Origin: Intestinibacter sp.
GTDB lineage: Bacteria; Bacillota; Clostridia; Peptostreptococcales; Peptostreptococcaceae
Assembly (NCBI RefSeq): GCF_022780145.1
Contig: NZ_JALEXO010000207.1
Location: 1 to 6,223, forward strand
Length of the DNA: 6,223 bases
Direction: 5' to 3'
The notes under the pieces are model-generated. The model ran no database searches. It saw nothing but the letters and a program-made list of their open reading frames with translations, and had not been told where the DNA came from. Position numbers and translations under genes: made by a program. Positions 6,159 to 6,223 of the stretch are shown piece after piece. Within the stretch, counting starts at the first letter, position 1, and each line of letters begins with the position of its first letter.

Positions 6159-6223
6159 ATGAATAAAATAGGATTTGGTTTTTTGAGACTTCCAAAAATA
6201 GATGTAAATGATGATAAAAGTAT
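6159..6223 (+). CDS. Probable aldo/keto reductase, first 21 codons only
   Basis: The ATG at 6159 is preceded by GAGGGGG (6145-6151) at a normal distance of 7 nt. The frame stays open to the window edge and reads MNKIGFGFLRLPKIDVNDDK. The GFGFLRLP segment resembles the N-terminal first beta strand of the clostridial aldo/keto reductases, some of which carry a C-terminal ferredoxin-like domain. Those enzymes are NAD(P)H-dependent oxidoreductases of varied substrate. With so few residues the family is likely but not certain, and no substrate can be named. It is transcribed away from the aspS operon, so there is no sign of a functional link. Confidence 0.6.
   Translation, partial: MNKIGFGFLRLPKIDVNDDKS

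Overview
The window is AT-rich, clostridial-looking DNA. Codon use is strongly A/T biased, Shine-Dalgarno sequences are strong and purine-rich, and a T-box riboswitch is present. GatCAB is paired with an archaeal-type AspRS that lacks the bacterial insertion domain. I infer a low-GC member of the Clostridia (Clostridiaceae or Peptostreptococcaceae); the sequence alone does not give me the species.

Layout from left to right. Positions 1-978 (minus strand) hold the N-terminal part of a cardiolipin synthase that runs off the left edge. A Rho-independent terminator at 1019-1062 (minus) separates it from the main operon. The operon occupies 1087-5615 and is read right to left in the order aspS, gatC, gatA, gatB, with short gaps and no internal terminator. 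Its leader (about 5663-5955) is a complete tRNA-sensing T-box with its own terminator, preceded by a good sigma-A-type promoter at 5962-5990. A divergent intergenic region follows. At 6159 a plus-strand gene begins whose first 21 codons look like an aldo/keto reductase.

How the genes work together. The AspRS is probably non-discriminating and would charge both tRNA-Asp and tRNA-Asn with aspartate. GatCAB would then amidate Asp-tRNA-Asn to Asn-tRNA-Asn, and Glu-tRNA-Gln to Gln-tRNA-Gln if a non-discriminating GluRS exists elsewhere. The T-box reads an Asn codon (AAC) in its specifier loop, so uncharged tRNA-Asn should switch on the whole pathway that makes Asn-tRNA-Asn.

This is a recognisable type of system, not a new one. 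The most interesting detail is the specifier loop. A related clostridial transamidation T-box has been described as dual-specific for Asn and Glu through overlapping codons. Here the triplet one base upstream of AAC is UAA, so that one-base shift cannot produce a Glu codon.
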